Positions 17,574 through 27,549 of a stretch of 64,000 bases of DNA are shown here, piece after piece. Location of the stretch: NCBI RefSeq assembly GCF_001634625.1, contig NZ_LRSE01000001.1, positions 124,001 through 188,000 of the forward strand. The letters are read 5' to 3'. The notes beneath the pieces are model-generated. The model worked only from the letters and a program-made list of their open reading frames with translations, did no database searches and was not told the DNA's origin. Each line of letters starts with the position of its first letter. Positions within the stretch are counted from its first letter, which is position 1. The stretch is from Croceicoccus bisphenolivorans (GTDB taxonomy: Bacteria > Pseudomonadota > Alphaproteobacteria > Sphingomonadales > Sphingomonadaceae). Made by a program: the position numbers and the translations under genes.

Positions 17574-18992
17574 ATGGGCGAAGACGATCCACGTCTGCTG
17601 TTGCTGGTTGATCGCGACTCTGCCCAGATTCGCGTAACCGCCTCCATCGCGGCGCGCGCGGGATGGCGCACGCACACCGTTTCCGATGGAATCGCGGCGC
17701 TGGCCTACCTGCATGCACGCGACAGCGAGAAGCCGCAGGCGCTGCTGCTCGACAGCCTGGTCGCACGTGAAGACAGCTGCCAGCTGATCGGCGACATTCG
17801 CGCGCAGGCACCCGGCTTGCCGATCCTGTTCCTGACCCATTCGGCATCGCCGCTGCTGGCGGTGGAAGCAATGCGCGCGGGCGCGACCGACTACTTGATG
17901 AAACCCATCGCGGCAGAGCGGATGCTCTATGCGCTGGAAAGTTCGGTAGGCGCCGACGGCAATCATGACGAGCTTGCCCCGCTGACAGAGAAGATCGAGG
18001 CACCGCTCGATTTCGACATGATGATCGGATCGGCACCCAATTTCCGTGACGCCATGGCCCGCGCCGCAAAGGGCGCGCGCGGCCACGCCCCTGTGCTGAT
18101 CACCGGCGAACCGGGCACGGGCAAGGAATTGCTGGCCCGTGCGATGCGTTCGGCCAGCCCGCGATCGAAAGCGCCGTTCGTGGTGCTGCACACGGCGGGA
18201 ATGTCGGCGGGCAACCTCGAATCGGCGATCTACGGCCATGAGAAGGGCGCGTTTCCCGGCGCCTTCGACCGGCGCGTCGGATGCCTGCAGGATGCCGATG
18301 GCGGAACCTTGCTGATCGACGATATCGAACGGCTTCCTCCCGCGCTTCAGAACCGGCTGGCCCGCACCATCGAAACCGGAGAGGCGCGCCCGATGGGCGC
18401 AACGCACAGCTTCCGGCTCGACGTGCGGATCATCGCGACTGCGGGCGAGGAGCATGGATTGCTTGTCGAGCATGGCGTGCTGGACCCCGCGCTTGCGCAG
18501 GCGATGTCCGGCTGCACCCTGCACCTGCCGCCGCTTCGCGCCCGGCACGGCGACATCGCGCCGCTGGCGCGCCATTTCCTCGCTCTCATCGGCGAGCAAC
18601 CTGGTTTACGGCGGCTTGGCGTGACCGACGATGCGCTCGCCTTGCTGGAAGGCTACGAATGGCCGGGCAACTTGCGCCAGTTGCAGGCCGTGCTGTTCCG
18701 CGCCGTGGTCTTTTGCGACCGCGACGCGCTGACGGTGCAGGATTTCCCGCAGTTGTTCGACCTTGTCGGCGATTCGATCCCCTCCGTCGCGCAGGCGGTT
18801 CACGGCGGCGGCATCACGCTGTTCGGCGCGGACGGGCACTTGCGCACGCTGGAAGAGATAGAGGCCGACGTCATCCGCCTTGCCATCGGCCACTATCGCG
18901 GACGGATGAGCGAAGTCGCGCGAAGGCTCGGTATCGGGCGCTCCACGCTTTACCGCAAGCTCGGCGACCTCGGCATCGATAACGCGGCCTGA
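17574..18992 (+). CDS. NtrC-type response regulator with altered sigma-54 contact motif
   Basis: A 472-residue protein with receiver, AAA+ and Fis-type HTH domains. The receiver (1-120) has the likely phospho-Asp D60 and Lys110. The AAA+ domain (about 148-395) has Walker A GEPGTGKE (178-185) and Walker B TLLIDDIE (245-252). The sigma-54-contacting loop reads GAFPGA (225-230) instead of GAFTGA. A C-terminal Fis helix-turn-helix follows (about 430-470, with RLGIGRSTLYRKL). The start at ATG 17574 is fixed by GAGGGAG. No sensor kinase is adjacent. The Thr-to-Pro change makes classical sigma-54 activation uncertain. Confidence 0.9.
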   Translation: MGEDDPRLLLLVDRDSAQIRVTASIAARAGWRTHTVSDGIAALAYLHARDSEKPQALLLDSLVAREDSCQLIGDIRAQAPGLPILFLTHSASPLLAVEAMRAGATDYLMKPIAAERMLYALESSVGADGNHDELAPLTEKIEAPLDFDMMIGSAPNFRDAMARAAKGARGHAPVLITGEPGTGKELLARAMRSASPRSKAPFVVLHTAGMSAGNLESAIYGHEKGAFPGAFDRRVGCLQDADGGTLLIDDIERLPPALQNRLARTIETGEARPMGATHSFRLDVRIIATAGEEHGLLVEHGVLDPALAQAMSGCTLHLPPLRARHGDIAPLARHFLALIGEQPGLRRLGVTDDALALLEGYEWPGNLRQLQAVLFRAVVFCDRDALTVQDFPQLFDLVGDSIPSVAQAVHGGGITLFGADGHLRTLEEIEADVIRLAIGHYRGRMSEVARRLGIGRSTLYRKLGDLGIDNAA

Positions 18993-18999
18993 TTGCGGC

Positions 19000-19695
19000 T
19001 TGGCCGACGAAACGCCCCCGTTCGAGGATTTCCTCGACCGCGTGACCAACGCGATAGAGCGCGAACCGCTGAAAGCTGCGGCGGTTGGCGGGCTGCTGCT
19101 GATGGCGCTTGCCCATCATGCGAAACAGACGCCCGATCCGGCACGTCAACACAGGAGACAACGTGCGCGCTGCCTTGCTCAAAAATTGAAATCCGAAATG
19201 TTCGCGCTCAATCGGCATAAGATAAGAATAAGAAACGCGGCTAAAGCCTTATTTCACAACGGCCCGTTTCGTGACGAATGCGAAGCCGTCACCAAAATTG
19301 AGTTAGCGTCGAATGAACCATTCCGTGATGGGACCATCGAGCGCGCTCCTTTCCGCATCTCTAGTGAGGCATTTGCGCTTCACCTTGATATCAGTTGCGA
19401 CCAACTAGACGGGTTTGGCTGCTTATCACTCTATCGCGGCAATCTCCTTGTCTGGCGACTGGAAGTGAAGCGCATGCAGTTCGGGTTCGAACAGATTAAC
19501 ACTAGCAACTACAAGCCCCTTCCAGCCGTCGACCTCGAATCGGCCAAGCTGGCCGCGCGGCTGCTCGCCCATCCGCAGAACAAGCTGAAGCGCATCACCC
19601 TCCTGCGCGAAAACATGGCAGAACTGGAGAAGCAGCTGATCGACGATTGGCTCGATAGCGAGCCGATCATCGCAGAGGTGGTTCGAGGCACCTGA
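19000..19695 (+). CDS. Hypothetical protein, possible composite gene
   Basis: A 231-residue frame starting with TTG 8 bases after the regulator's stop and with no clear ribosome-binding site. The first 45 residues (MADETPPFEDFL, then a hydrophobic stretch AAAVGGLLLMALA) use GC-rich codons like the neighbours. From about 19185 to 19520 the DNA is markedly AT-richer and the codons less biased, while the last 60 residues are typical again and helical. I recognise no family. Within it, a strong AGGAGA site precedes GTG 19163, which opens only an 8-codon frame (VRAALLKN), perhaps the remnant of another gene. An alternative start is ATG 19198. The protein may be a fusion left by a deletion or insertion. 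Confidence 0.4.
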   Translation: MADETPPFEDFLDRVTNAIEREPLKAAAVGGLLLMALAHHAKQTPDPARQHRRQRARCLAQKLKSEMFALNRHKIRIRNAAKALFHNGPFRDECEAVTKIELASNEPFRDGTIERAPFRISSEAFALHLDISCDQLDGFGCLSLYRGNLLVWRLEVKRMQFGFEQINTSNYKPLPAVDLESAKLAARLLAHPQNKLKRITLLRENMAELEKQLIDDWLDSEPIIAEVVRGT

Positions 19696-19737
19696 TGGAG
19701 GATTGATCGCCGTCTTCCGTCTCGCTACCGCCGGGGC

Positions 19738-20502
19738 ATGACAACCGACTTCGACTTTACCGGCAAGACCGCCCTCATCACCGGTGCCGCATCCGGCATC
19801 GGCGCGGCGACTGCACAGTGGCTGGATGCGCACGGTATCGGCAGGCTGATCCTCGTCGACATGGACCGGCCCGGCCTCGATGCGCTTGCGCTTGGCTGCG
19901 ATGTGCTGCGCGTGGGCGGCGACGTTGCGGATTCGGCGCTGTGGTCCATCGGGCTGCGCGACAGCGGCTCCATCGACTGCGCGTTGCTCAATGCCGGCGT
20001 CAGCGACGGCTTTGCCATCGTCGATGGCGACCTTGCCCGTTGGCGCAAGCTGATGGCGGTCAACCTCGACGGGGTGTTTCTCGGCCTGCGTCATTCCCTT
20101 CGCGCGATGCGAGGTCGGGGCGGGAGCGTGGTCGTGACCGCCTCTGCCTCCGCGTTCAAGGCGGAACCGGGCACTTCCGCTTATGCCGCGTCGAAAGCCG
20201 CGGTCGTGCAACTGGCCAAGGTCGCCGCGCGCGAGGGGGCCGAACATGGCATCCGCGTAAACGCCATCGCGCCCGGCGGCGTCGATACGCCGATCTGGGA
20301 CGATGTGCCGTTCTTCACCGACATGGTCGCGAAGGCCGGATCGCGCGAAGCGGCGATTGCCGAACTGGGCCGCATGGCGACCCCGCTGGGCCGTTATGCC
20401 ACGGCAGACGAAATCGCGGGCCAGATCGGCTTCCTGCTGTCCGACCTGTCGGCGAACATGACCGGTGCCGTATTGCGCAGCGACGGCGGTTATTCGTTGT
20501 AA
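19738..20502 (+). CDS. Short-chain dehydrogenase/reductase
   Basis: A 254-residue classical SDR: cofactor loop TGAASGIG (about 14-21), NAGV motif (LLNAGVSDG), catalytic Ser in VTASASAF and the YAASK active site, with the RVNAIAPGGVDTPIW segment after it. It reduces or oxidises an unidentified alcohol/ketone using NAD(P). The missing acidic stretch and overall pattern resemble 3-alpha-hydroxysteroid dehydrogenase-like SDRs, but this is only a guess. Start at ATG 19738. The 3' end overlaps the convergent DUF1643 gene by 13 bases. Confidence 0.9.
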   Translation: MTTDFDFTGKTALITGAASGIGAATAQWLDAHGIGRLILVDMDRPGLDALALGCDVLRVGGDVADSALWSIGLRDSGSIDCALLNAGVSDGFAIVDGDLARWRKLMAVNLDGVFLGLRHSLRAMRGRGGSVVVTASASAFKAEPGTSAYAASKAAVVQLAKVAAREGAEHGIRVNAIAPGGVDTPIWDDVPFFTDMVAKAGSREAAIAELGRMATPLGRYATADEIAGQIGFLLSDLSANMTGAVLRSDGGYSL

Positions 20503-21038
20503 GGCTCTGCCCCGATATCGGACCGAAGATAAAGCGGATGGCGCGGCTGCCCTGCCTTTGTCATTCCATAACAAAGCATCTGCCGGCCTGCGCATAGCGC
20601 CGCAACGTCACGGTCTCGCGCGCGATGGGCACCATGTACACCCCACGCGAGGATCGTTGTTTCGGCAAGTTCCAGCGCAAGCCTGATGGCATCGTCGTTG
20701 TGCCGCCCCACCGGCCCGCGCCGCCGCTTCAAACGCGCAGGATCCGTTTCGCGAAGGGCGAACAGGTTCCACACCAGCAGCGACGCACCCGCCGCCCTCG
20801 CCCGTGAATGGCATCGCGCGATGGTGGGATCGTTGGCCATGTGGTCCGCCTTCGACGGGTTCAGCATGGCGATCGCCATCATCTCCCGCCCTGCCCCGGC
20901 ATCGCGCCACAACAGGTAACGATAGCGCCCGCACCGGCTGAACACCGCGCCATGGCCGGTTGCCGCGTCATGCCGGAAATCGAGCGAGCGTGCCTGCGCC
21001 CATGCAGCAATCGTGGTTACGGCATCTGCCGAAGTCAT
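20490..21038 (-). CDS. DUF1643-domain protein
   Basis: A 182-residue protein of the DUF1643 family, recognisable by RYLLWRDAG, MLNPSKADHMANDPTIARC and LFALRETDPARL. The family is widespread in bacteria and phages; the function is unknown. The start overlaps the folP stop by four bases (ATGA), so it is translationally coupled to folP, and its end overlaps the convergent SDR gene. Nothing in the sequence ties it to folate chemistry beyond this coupling. Confidence 0.88.
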   Translation of the reverse strand: MTSADAVTTIAAWAQARSLDFRHDAATGHGAVFSRCGRYRYLLWRDAGAGREMMAIAMLNPSKADHMANDPTIARCHSRARAAGASLLVWNLFALRETDPARLKRRRGPVGRHNDDAIRLALELAETTILAWGVHGAHRARDRDVAALCAGRQMLCYGMTKAGQPRHPLYLRSDIGAEPYNE

Positions 21039-22177
21039 TGCGCGAGCTGGGAGAAATCCGTCAGAGCGCCATCGCGCAGACCGCGCCAGACATGCATCGC
21101 CTGCACCGTTTCTGCCGCATCGTGAACGCGCAGGATCTGCACGCCCATGTCCGCCGCCATTGTCGCAACGGCCAGCGAACCGCCCAGCCGCCTTTCCGCC
21201 GGCGCCTCGTTCGAAAGTGCGCCGATGAAACGCTTGCGGCTGACGCCCAGCAGCAGCGGCTGGCCCAGCGCATGGAACAGCGGCAACGCGTTGATCAGCG
21301 CCAGATTCTCCGTCACCGACTTGCCGAAACCGATGCCGGGGTCGAGGATTATGTTGTCGCGCTTCACCCCAGCCTTCAACGCGAAGTCGCGGCGTTCGCG
21401 CAGCACGTCGAACACGTCCAACACGACGTTCTGGTACTTCGCCCCGGCGTGCAGGTCATCGCCCTTGCCGGGCGTGTGCATGATGATCACCGGACAACCC
21501 GAATCCGCCGCCACATCGGCGCTGCGCGGATCGTATTGCAGGCCCGATACGTCGTTGATGATCCGCGCACCCGATTCCAGCGCCGCTTCCATCACCGCCG
21601 CCTTGCGCGTGTCGATGGACACCGCCGCCCCGCCATTGGCCAGGCGCTCCACAGTCGGGATCACGCGGCGAATCTCGTCGCCTTCCCAGATCGTCGATGC
21701 GCCGGGCCGCGTCGATTCGCCGCCCACGTCGATGATCGCGGCACCCGCCTCCAGCATGTCGACACCGCGACTAACCGCCGTGTCCACATCGTCGTCGAAG
21801 CTGCCGCCATCGGAGAAGCTGTCCGGCGTGACGTTCAGGATGCCCATGACCTGCGGCTGATCCAACCGGATCGTGCGGCCCGTACCGTCACCGAATTGCA
21901 GGTCTAGAGGCGGGTGCGCCATACGCAGGTTCGACCACTGCCTCTCCCCCTCCTCAATCAGGGGATCGGGCAGGCCGGCCAGCGCCGCGGCCACATCGGG
22001 CGCGGCAACGACCTGCCGGCTTTGCAGGTGCCCGGCATTGGAACGGACGATCAGCGCGAAATCGCGGGCGTAGCACATGGTGCCCGCCAGCCGGATCGCG
22101 CCGGGCATTTCATCGGCCCCTTCCACGGCTTGCGGAGAGGGGGCGAATGTCAGCGGCTGGATATAAAGCTTCGGCAT
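21035..22177 (-). CDS. folP: Dihydropteroate synthase
   Basis: A 380-residue enzyme that condenses p-aminobenzoate with the pterin pyrophosphate to make dihydropteroate, the sulfonamide target in folate synthesis. Motifs: GILNVTPDSFSDGG (near residue 112), DVGGESTRPGA, SIDTRKA, INDVSGLQYD and DPGIGFGKS, all conserved. About 105 residues precede the catalytic barrel, an N-terminal extension relative to the about 280-residue E. coli enzyme; its role is unknown. Upstream distance to ccrM is 49 bases in the same direction, so the two may share a transcript. Confidence 0.95.
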   Translation of the reverse strand: MPKLYIQPLTFAPSPQAVEGADEMPGAIRLAGTMCYARDFALIVRSNAGHLQSRQVVAAPDVAAALAGLPDPLIEEGERQWSNLRMAHPPLDLQFGDGTGRTIRLDQPQVMGILNVTPDSFSDGGSFDDDVDTAVSRGVDMLEAGAAIIDVGGESTRPGASTIWEGDEIRRVIPTVERLANGGAAVSIDTRKAAVMEAALESGARIINDVSGLQYDPRSADVAADSGCPVIIMHTPGKGDDLHAGAKYQNVVLDVFDVLRERRDFALKAGVKRDNIILDPGIGFGKSVTENLALINALPLFHALGQPLLLGVSRKRFIGALSNEAPAERRLGGSLAVATMAADMGVQILRVHDAAETVQAMHVWRGLRDGALTDFSQLAQ

Positions 22178-22226
22178 GGGCCCGCCTTAACGGCGCAAAT
22201 CCTTCAGGCCAATGAAGAAGCGGCGC

Positions 22227-23541
<1,315 letters not shown>

Positions 23542-23571
23542 GCATCGGGATTTATTTCGCCCGCGCCGCCG

Positions 23572-24486
23572 TCAATCGACCGGCGCCAATCCGGGATCAA
23601 TGCCGGTCAGCGCGACGGAACGCGTCCACAACCATTGTGCCGCGCCGGGATCGCGCGCCAGCCGCGTGAGGAAGGCAGGTCCCGACGTCCCGCTCATTTC
23701 GCGAAGGCCGCGCGGGCCGAAATAGTCGCCCCCCGTTGCCGCCGGATCGGTGGCTGCCTGCAGCGTCGGCCAGGCCCCCTGCTCCGCCGTGTTGAGCACT
23801 TTGCCCACGATCGGCATCAGGACACGGGCGACCCCGTAATTGCGCGCCAGTTCGGTGGAGGCGATGCCCGGGTGACAGCCGATGGCGGAAACGGGCGAGC
23901 CTTGCGCGCGAAGGCGGCGGTCAAGCTCCACGAAGAACAGGGTATTGGCCAGCTTGCTGTCGTAATAGCGCTGGATCCGGCTGTAGCCTTCCTCCGCCTT
24001 CGGATCGGACCACATCGCCTCTCCACTGCGATGGGCAAGGCTGGCAGTCACGACGACCCGCCCGCCCCCGTTTTCCGCGATCTTGGGCAACAGCAGCGAA
24101 GTCAGCGCGAAAGTGCCGAGGTGGTTGACCCCGAACTGCAATTCGAACCCCTGCGCCGTGCGGGTGAGCGGCGGCATCATCACGCCCGCGTTATTGACCA
24201 GCACGTCGATCCGCTCTCGCCCCGACAGGACATCGGCGGCGCGCTTCACGCTTTCGAGGTCGGCCTGGTCCAGCTCCACGAAATCAAGCTTCGCGTGCGG
24301 CGTTTCGGCGCTGATCTTTGCCATGGCCTGTCGGGCGCGGTCTTCGTTACGGCAGGCGAACACGACTTCGCCGCCCTTTGCCGCCAGAACGCGGCTCGCT
24401 TCGAAGCCAAGGCCGGTGTTGGCGCCGGTGACGACGAATGTCTTGCCGGAAAGGTCGGGAACGTCGGCAGCGGTGAATCCGGGCAT
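23572..24486 (-). CDS. SDR-family oxidoreductase (retinol dehydrogenase-like)
   Basis: A 304-residue SDR with cofactor loop TGANTGLG (about 19-26), CRNEDRARQAM (NADP-type arginine after the second strand), VNNAGVMMPP, catalytic YYDSKLANTLF and CHPGIASTEL. This arrangement matches WWOX/retinol-dehydrogenase-like SDRs common in bacteria; the substrate is unknown. The ATG is 21 bases after rnhB in the same direction, so it is probably cotranscribed with rnhB. It separates rnhB from ccrM, two genes that are often direct neighbours in alphaproteobacteria. Confidence 0.9.
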   Translation of the reverse strand: MPGFTAADVPDLSGKTFVVTGANTGLGFEASRVLAAKGGEVVFACRNEDRARQAMAKISAETPHAKLDFVELDQADLESVKRAADVLSGRERIDVLVNNAGVMMPPLTRTAQGFELQFGVNHLGTFALTSLLLPKIAENGGGRVVVTASLAHRSGEAMWSDPKAEEGYSRIQRYYDSKLANTLFFVELDRRLRAQGSPVSAIGCHPGIASTELARNYGVARVLMPIVGKVLNTAEQGAWPTLQAATDPAATGGDYFGPRGLREMSGTSGPAFLTRLARDPGAAQWLWTRSVALTGIDPGLAPVD

Positions 24487-24507
24487 CGGGTTTCCTCAGG
24501 TCTGGTG

Positions 24508-25104
24508 TCAGAGCGGCATTTCAAGCTGCGCCACAGGGGCGAAGCTGCGCCGGTGCAGCGGTGTCCGGCCATGGGTGCGCAGCGCCTCCATATGTTCCGA
24601 AGTGCCGTAACCCGCGTTCCGTTCCCAGCCATAGTGCGGATGTTCGCGCGCCGCTTCGCGCATCAGCCGGTCCCGATGCTCTTTCGCAAGGATCGATGCG
24701 GCAGAGATGCAAGGTTCTTTCGCGTCCCCCTTCACGATGGCCCGCGCGTTCCAGCGCCACTCCGCCCGCCTGCCTTGCGGCGTCAGGTTGCCGTCGATCA
24801 AGACCTCGTCAGGATCGCAGGCCAGCTTCGCGCAAAGCGCCTCGACCGCCAGCGTCATGGCCAACATCGTCGCGCCGAATATGTTGAGCCTGTCGATATC
24901 GGCGACATCGACGACCCCGATGCCCCATTGGCAGCGACGCAGGATCACTTCCTCCAGTTCGGCACGCTTTGCCTTGGCAATCACCTTGGAATCGCCAAGT
25001 CCGGTGGGACGCGGCTTGCACAGCACGACCGCTGCGGCCACGACCGGCCCGGCAAGCGGCCCGCGCCCTGCTTCGTCAACGCCAGCGATCAACGCCGTGC
25101 TCAT
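24508..25104 (-). CDS. rnhB: Ribonuclease HII
   Basis: A 198-residue endonuclease that cuts RNA in RNA-DNA hybrids and at single ribonucleotides in DNA. N-terminal active-site motif AGVDEAGRGPLAGPV carries the catalytic Asp-Glu pair; VLIDGN supplies the next Asp, and the GDAKEPCISAASILAKEHRD segment is typical. ATG 25104 is the only start consistent with the family length; the open frame upstream to 25698 is antisense to the sugar dehydrogenase. Divergent from that gene with 57 bases between. Confidence 0.95.
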   Translation of the reverse strand: MSTALIAGVDEAGRGPLAGPVVAAAVVLCKPRPTGLGDSKVIAKAKRAELEEVILRRCQWGIGVVDVADIDRLNIFGATMLAMTLAVEALCAKLACDPDEVLIDGNLTPQGRRAEWRWNARAIVKGDAKEPCISAASILAKEHRDRLMREAAREHPHYGWERNAGYGTSEHMEALRTHGRTPLHRRSFAPVAQLEMPL

Positions 25105-25161
25105 GCGTGGAACGCGGTTAGGTTGCAGCCGTTTGGGCCGTGCGCGCTGTCGGAGGAATGC

Positions 25162-26355
25162 ATGCGGTTCGGACTTTCCATTACACCGGTCATTTTGCCT
25201 GCCACCCTGATCTTGGCAAGCTGCGGCGTCCCTTCTTCCGCCGGCGGGAGTGGACAGGCTGTCGAAAACGCGGTCCCGATGACCGAAACCGATGCCGCAA
25301 CGGCTTTCGTCATGGAGGCGAAGGGCAAGTACGACGAACCATGGGCCATGGCGTTCGTTCCCGGCACGGACGTGCTGATGATCACGCGCAAGAACGGCGC
25401 GGTCAGCGGCCTCGATACCGCAACCGGCAAGGCGATTTCGGTCGGTGGTGCGCCAAAGGTCGATTATGGCGGACAGGGCGGGCTTGGCGATATCGCCTTC
25501 CTTCCGGCCGAAGCCGATGGAGACCTTGCCACGCGCACCATCTATTTGTCGTGGGCCGAAGCAGGTCGCGGCGATACACGCGGTGCCGTGGTCGGGCGTG
25601 GAACGCTCGCTTGCAAGGATACGACCTGCGACATCCGTGGCCTTACGGTGATCTGGCGACAGGAACCGAAGGTTTCGGGGCGCGGGCACTATTCGCACCG
25701 GCTGGCCATTTCACCGGACGGCCAATATCTCTTCGTATCCTCCGGAGACAGGCAGAAAGGCACGCCGGCGCAAGACCCGCAGAGCGATCTTGGCAAGATC
25801 GTGCGCCTTAACCTCGACGGGACACCTGCCGCCGGCAACCCGCTGGCGGACGAAAATGTGGCGCGGCCCGAAGTGTGGACGATGGGGCACCGCAACGTGC
25901 TCGGCCTCGACTTCGACCGGAAAGGCCAGCTCTGGGGGCTGGAACACGGTCCGCGTGGCGGGGACGAGCTGAACCGGATCGTAGCGGGCAGCAATTATGG
26001 CTGGCCGGTCGTATCGAACGGCGTGAACTACAACGGATCGGACATTCCGAACCATTCCACTCGTCCGGAATTCGCACCTCCTGCAATCAGCTGGAATCCG
26101 GTGATCGCGCCGGGCGACCTGCTCTTCCTGAAAGCGGACCTGTTTTCGAACCTGGCCGACAAGGCGCTGGCGACCGGTCTGGCATCGCGGACGCTGGTCG
26201 CGGTGGAAATCGATGCGCAGGGCAAGGGCCGCGAGGTCGACCGCTACAGCTTCGACAACCGCTTGCGTGCCATGGCCGAAGCGCCCGACGGCTCCCTCTG
26301 GGTCGCGGAAGACGGGCCGGATGCGACGCTTTGGCGGCTTTCGCCCCGCCGCTAG
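25162..26355 (+). CDS. PQQ-dependent sugar dehydrogenase-like lipoprotein
   Basis: A 397-residue protein of the soluble glucose / aldose sugar dehydrogenase (YliI-type) beta-propeller family. Signal: MRFGLSITPVILPATLILASC with lipobox LASC, so it is likely an envelope lipoprotein. Family motifs: GHYSHRLAISPDGQYLFVSSGDR, GHRNVLGLDF, HGPRGGDELNRI and SNYGWPVVSNGVNY. These enzymes oxidise aldose sugars using PQQ and Ca2+. The start at ATG 25162 is set by GGAGGA upstream. No PQQ biosynthesis gene is in the window, so cofactor occupancy cannot be judged. Confidence 0.9.
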   Translation: MRFGLSITPVILPATLILASCGVPSSAGGSGQAVENAVPMTETDAATAFVMEAKGKYDEPWAMAFVPGTDVLMITRKNGAVSGLDTATGKAISVGGAPKVDYGGQGGLGDIAFLPAEADGDLATRTIYLSWAEAGRGDTRGAVVGRGTLACKDTTCDIRGLTVIWRQEPKVSGRGHYSHRLAISPDGQYLFVSSGDRQKGTPAQDPQSDLGKIVRLNLDGTPAAGNPLADENVARPEVWTMGHRNVLGLDFDRKGQLWGLEHGPRGGDELNRIVAGSNYGWPVVSNGVNYNGSDIPNHSTRPEFAPPAISWNPVIAPGDLLFLKADLFSNLADKALATGLASRTLVAVEIDAQGKGREVDRYSFDNRLRAMAEAPDGSLWVAEDGPDATLWRLSPRR

Positions 26356-26441
26356 GGGCGAAATGGCTCGACAGCGGGTCCGCATCCCCCTATCGGCGCG
26401 CCGTTTCGTACCGATGAAGGACGCTCGTCCGCGCACTCCCC

Positions 26442-26954
26442 ATGGCCACTATCATTCCCCTCGACCAGGTCGATCCCGCATTGATCGAAGCCCTGCTGGA
26501 CACCGCGTTCGAGCCGGAGCGCCACAAGCGCACCGCATACAAGGTGCGCGAAGGGACGGACTGGCTGTCCGGCCTTTCCTATGCCGCGCTGGACGATGAC
26601 GAATATCTTGCCGGCACGATCCAGTGCTGGCCGGTTGCGCTGACGGACGATGAAGGCCGCGCCCACCCGATGATCATGGTCGGCCCGGTCGCGGTCATGC
26701 CGGAACTGCAGAACGAAGGTTATGGCAAGGCGCTGACGCTCGCCTCGCTCTCCGCCATCGACGCATCGGCGAATCCCTTGCCGCAAGTGCTGATTGGCGA
26801 TGCGGATTACTACGGCCGGTTCTTCGGCTTTGCCGCAGAGGCAACCGGCGGCTGGCAGGTACCCGGCCCTTGGGACCCGTCGCGCCTGCTGGTTCGGTGT
26901 GCCAATCCGGCCGTACTTCCACAGTCCGGCATGCTTGGCCCTTGGCGGGGATAA
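26442..26954 (+). CDS. GNAT-family N-acetyltransferase
   Basis: A 170-residue protein with the GNAT acetyl-CoA loop in VMPELQNEGYGKAL (Q/RxxGxG form) after a beta-strand MIMVGPVAV, then IGDADYYGRFFGF, a segment typical of the YhbS-like acetyltransferase group. It probably transfers an acetyl group to a small-molecule amine; the substrate is unknown. ATG start. It lies 19 bases ahead of the DUF1285 gene in the same direction and may lead that gene cluster. Confidence 0.87.
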   Translation: MATIIPLDQVDPALIEALLDTAFEPERHKRTAYKVREGTDWLSGLSYAALDDDEYLAGTIQCWPVALTDDEGRAHPMIMVGPVAVMPELQNEGYGKALTLASLSAIDASANPLPQVLIGDADYYGRFFGFAAEATGGWQVPGPWDPSRLLVRCANPAVLPQSGMLGPWRG

Positions 26955-26973
26955 AAGGTTCTGGCATCGCGTT

Positions 26974-27549
26974 ATGCCAGCGATGCCATACGATATTCCT
27001 CCCGATCTTGCCGGAATGAGCCTTGCCGAAATCGCGCAGGCGGTAGAGGCGCGCAAGCTGCCGCCCGTTGCGCAATGGGATCCGCAGGAAACCGGCGACA
27101 GCCACATGCGCATCGCGCGCGACGGGCGCTGGTTCCACGAAGGCAGCGAAATCACCCGCCCCGCGATGATCCGCGCCTTTTCCGGCCTGCTGCGGCGCGA
27201 AGATGACGGGTTCTGGCTCGTCGTGCCCTATCAGAAACTGTCGATCGAGGTGGAGGATGCGCCCTTCATCGCCACCGATTTGCGAACCGACCGCGAACAT
27301 GGCGAACAGGTCCTCAGCTTTCGCCTCAACACCGACGAATTCGTCACCGCCGATGCCGGCCATCCGCTGATCGTGCGCGGATCTGCTGACGAACCCGCCG
27401 CCTATGTCACCGTGCGCGAAGGGCTGGAAGCGCGGCTCGACAGGTCGACATGGCTGCAACTGGCCGAAGTGGCGCTGGCGACGGATACCGATCCGCCGTG
27501 CGTTTTCAGCCGCGGCGAAACCTTTCCGCTTGTGACGGAGGGTGCGTGA
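26974..27549 (+). CDS. DUF1285-domain protein
   Basis: A 191-residue protein of the DUF1285 family: HMRIARDGRWFHEGSEITRPAM near residue 45 followed by FSGLLRREDDGFWLVVPYQK. The family occurs widely in proteobacteria, typically ahead of a Nudix and a cca gene as here; the molecular role is unknown. The start at ATG 26974 (AAAAGG upstream) is preferred; the open frame to 26794 overlaps the acetyltransferase. The stop overlaps the Nudix gene start by four bases (GTGA). Confidence 0.87.
   Translation: MPAMPYDIPPDLAGMSLAEIAQAVEARKLPPVAQWDPQETGDSHMRIARDGRWFHEGSEITRPAMIRAFSGLLRREDDGFWLVVPYQKLSIEVEDAPFIATDLRTDREHGEQVLSFRLNTDEFVTADAGHPLIVRGSADEPAAYVTVREGLEARLDRSTWLQLAEVALATDTDPPCVFSRGETFPLVTEGA

Noticed and set aside
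23635-25161. A 906-codon open frame on the plus strand reaching back from the sugar dehydrogenase gene to 23635
   Set aside because: The first 509 codons are antisense to the SDR and rnhB genes, which both have clear families. The true start is ATG 25162 with GGAGGA and a lipoprotein signal.
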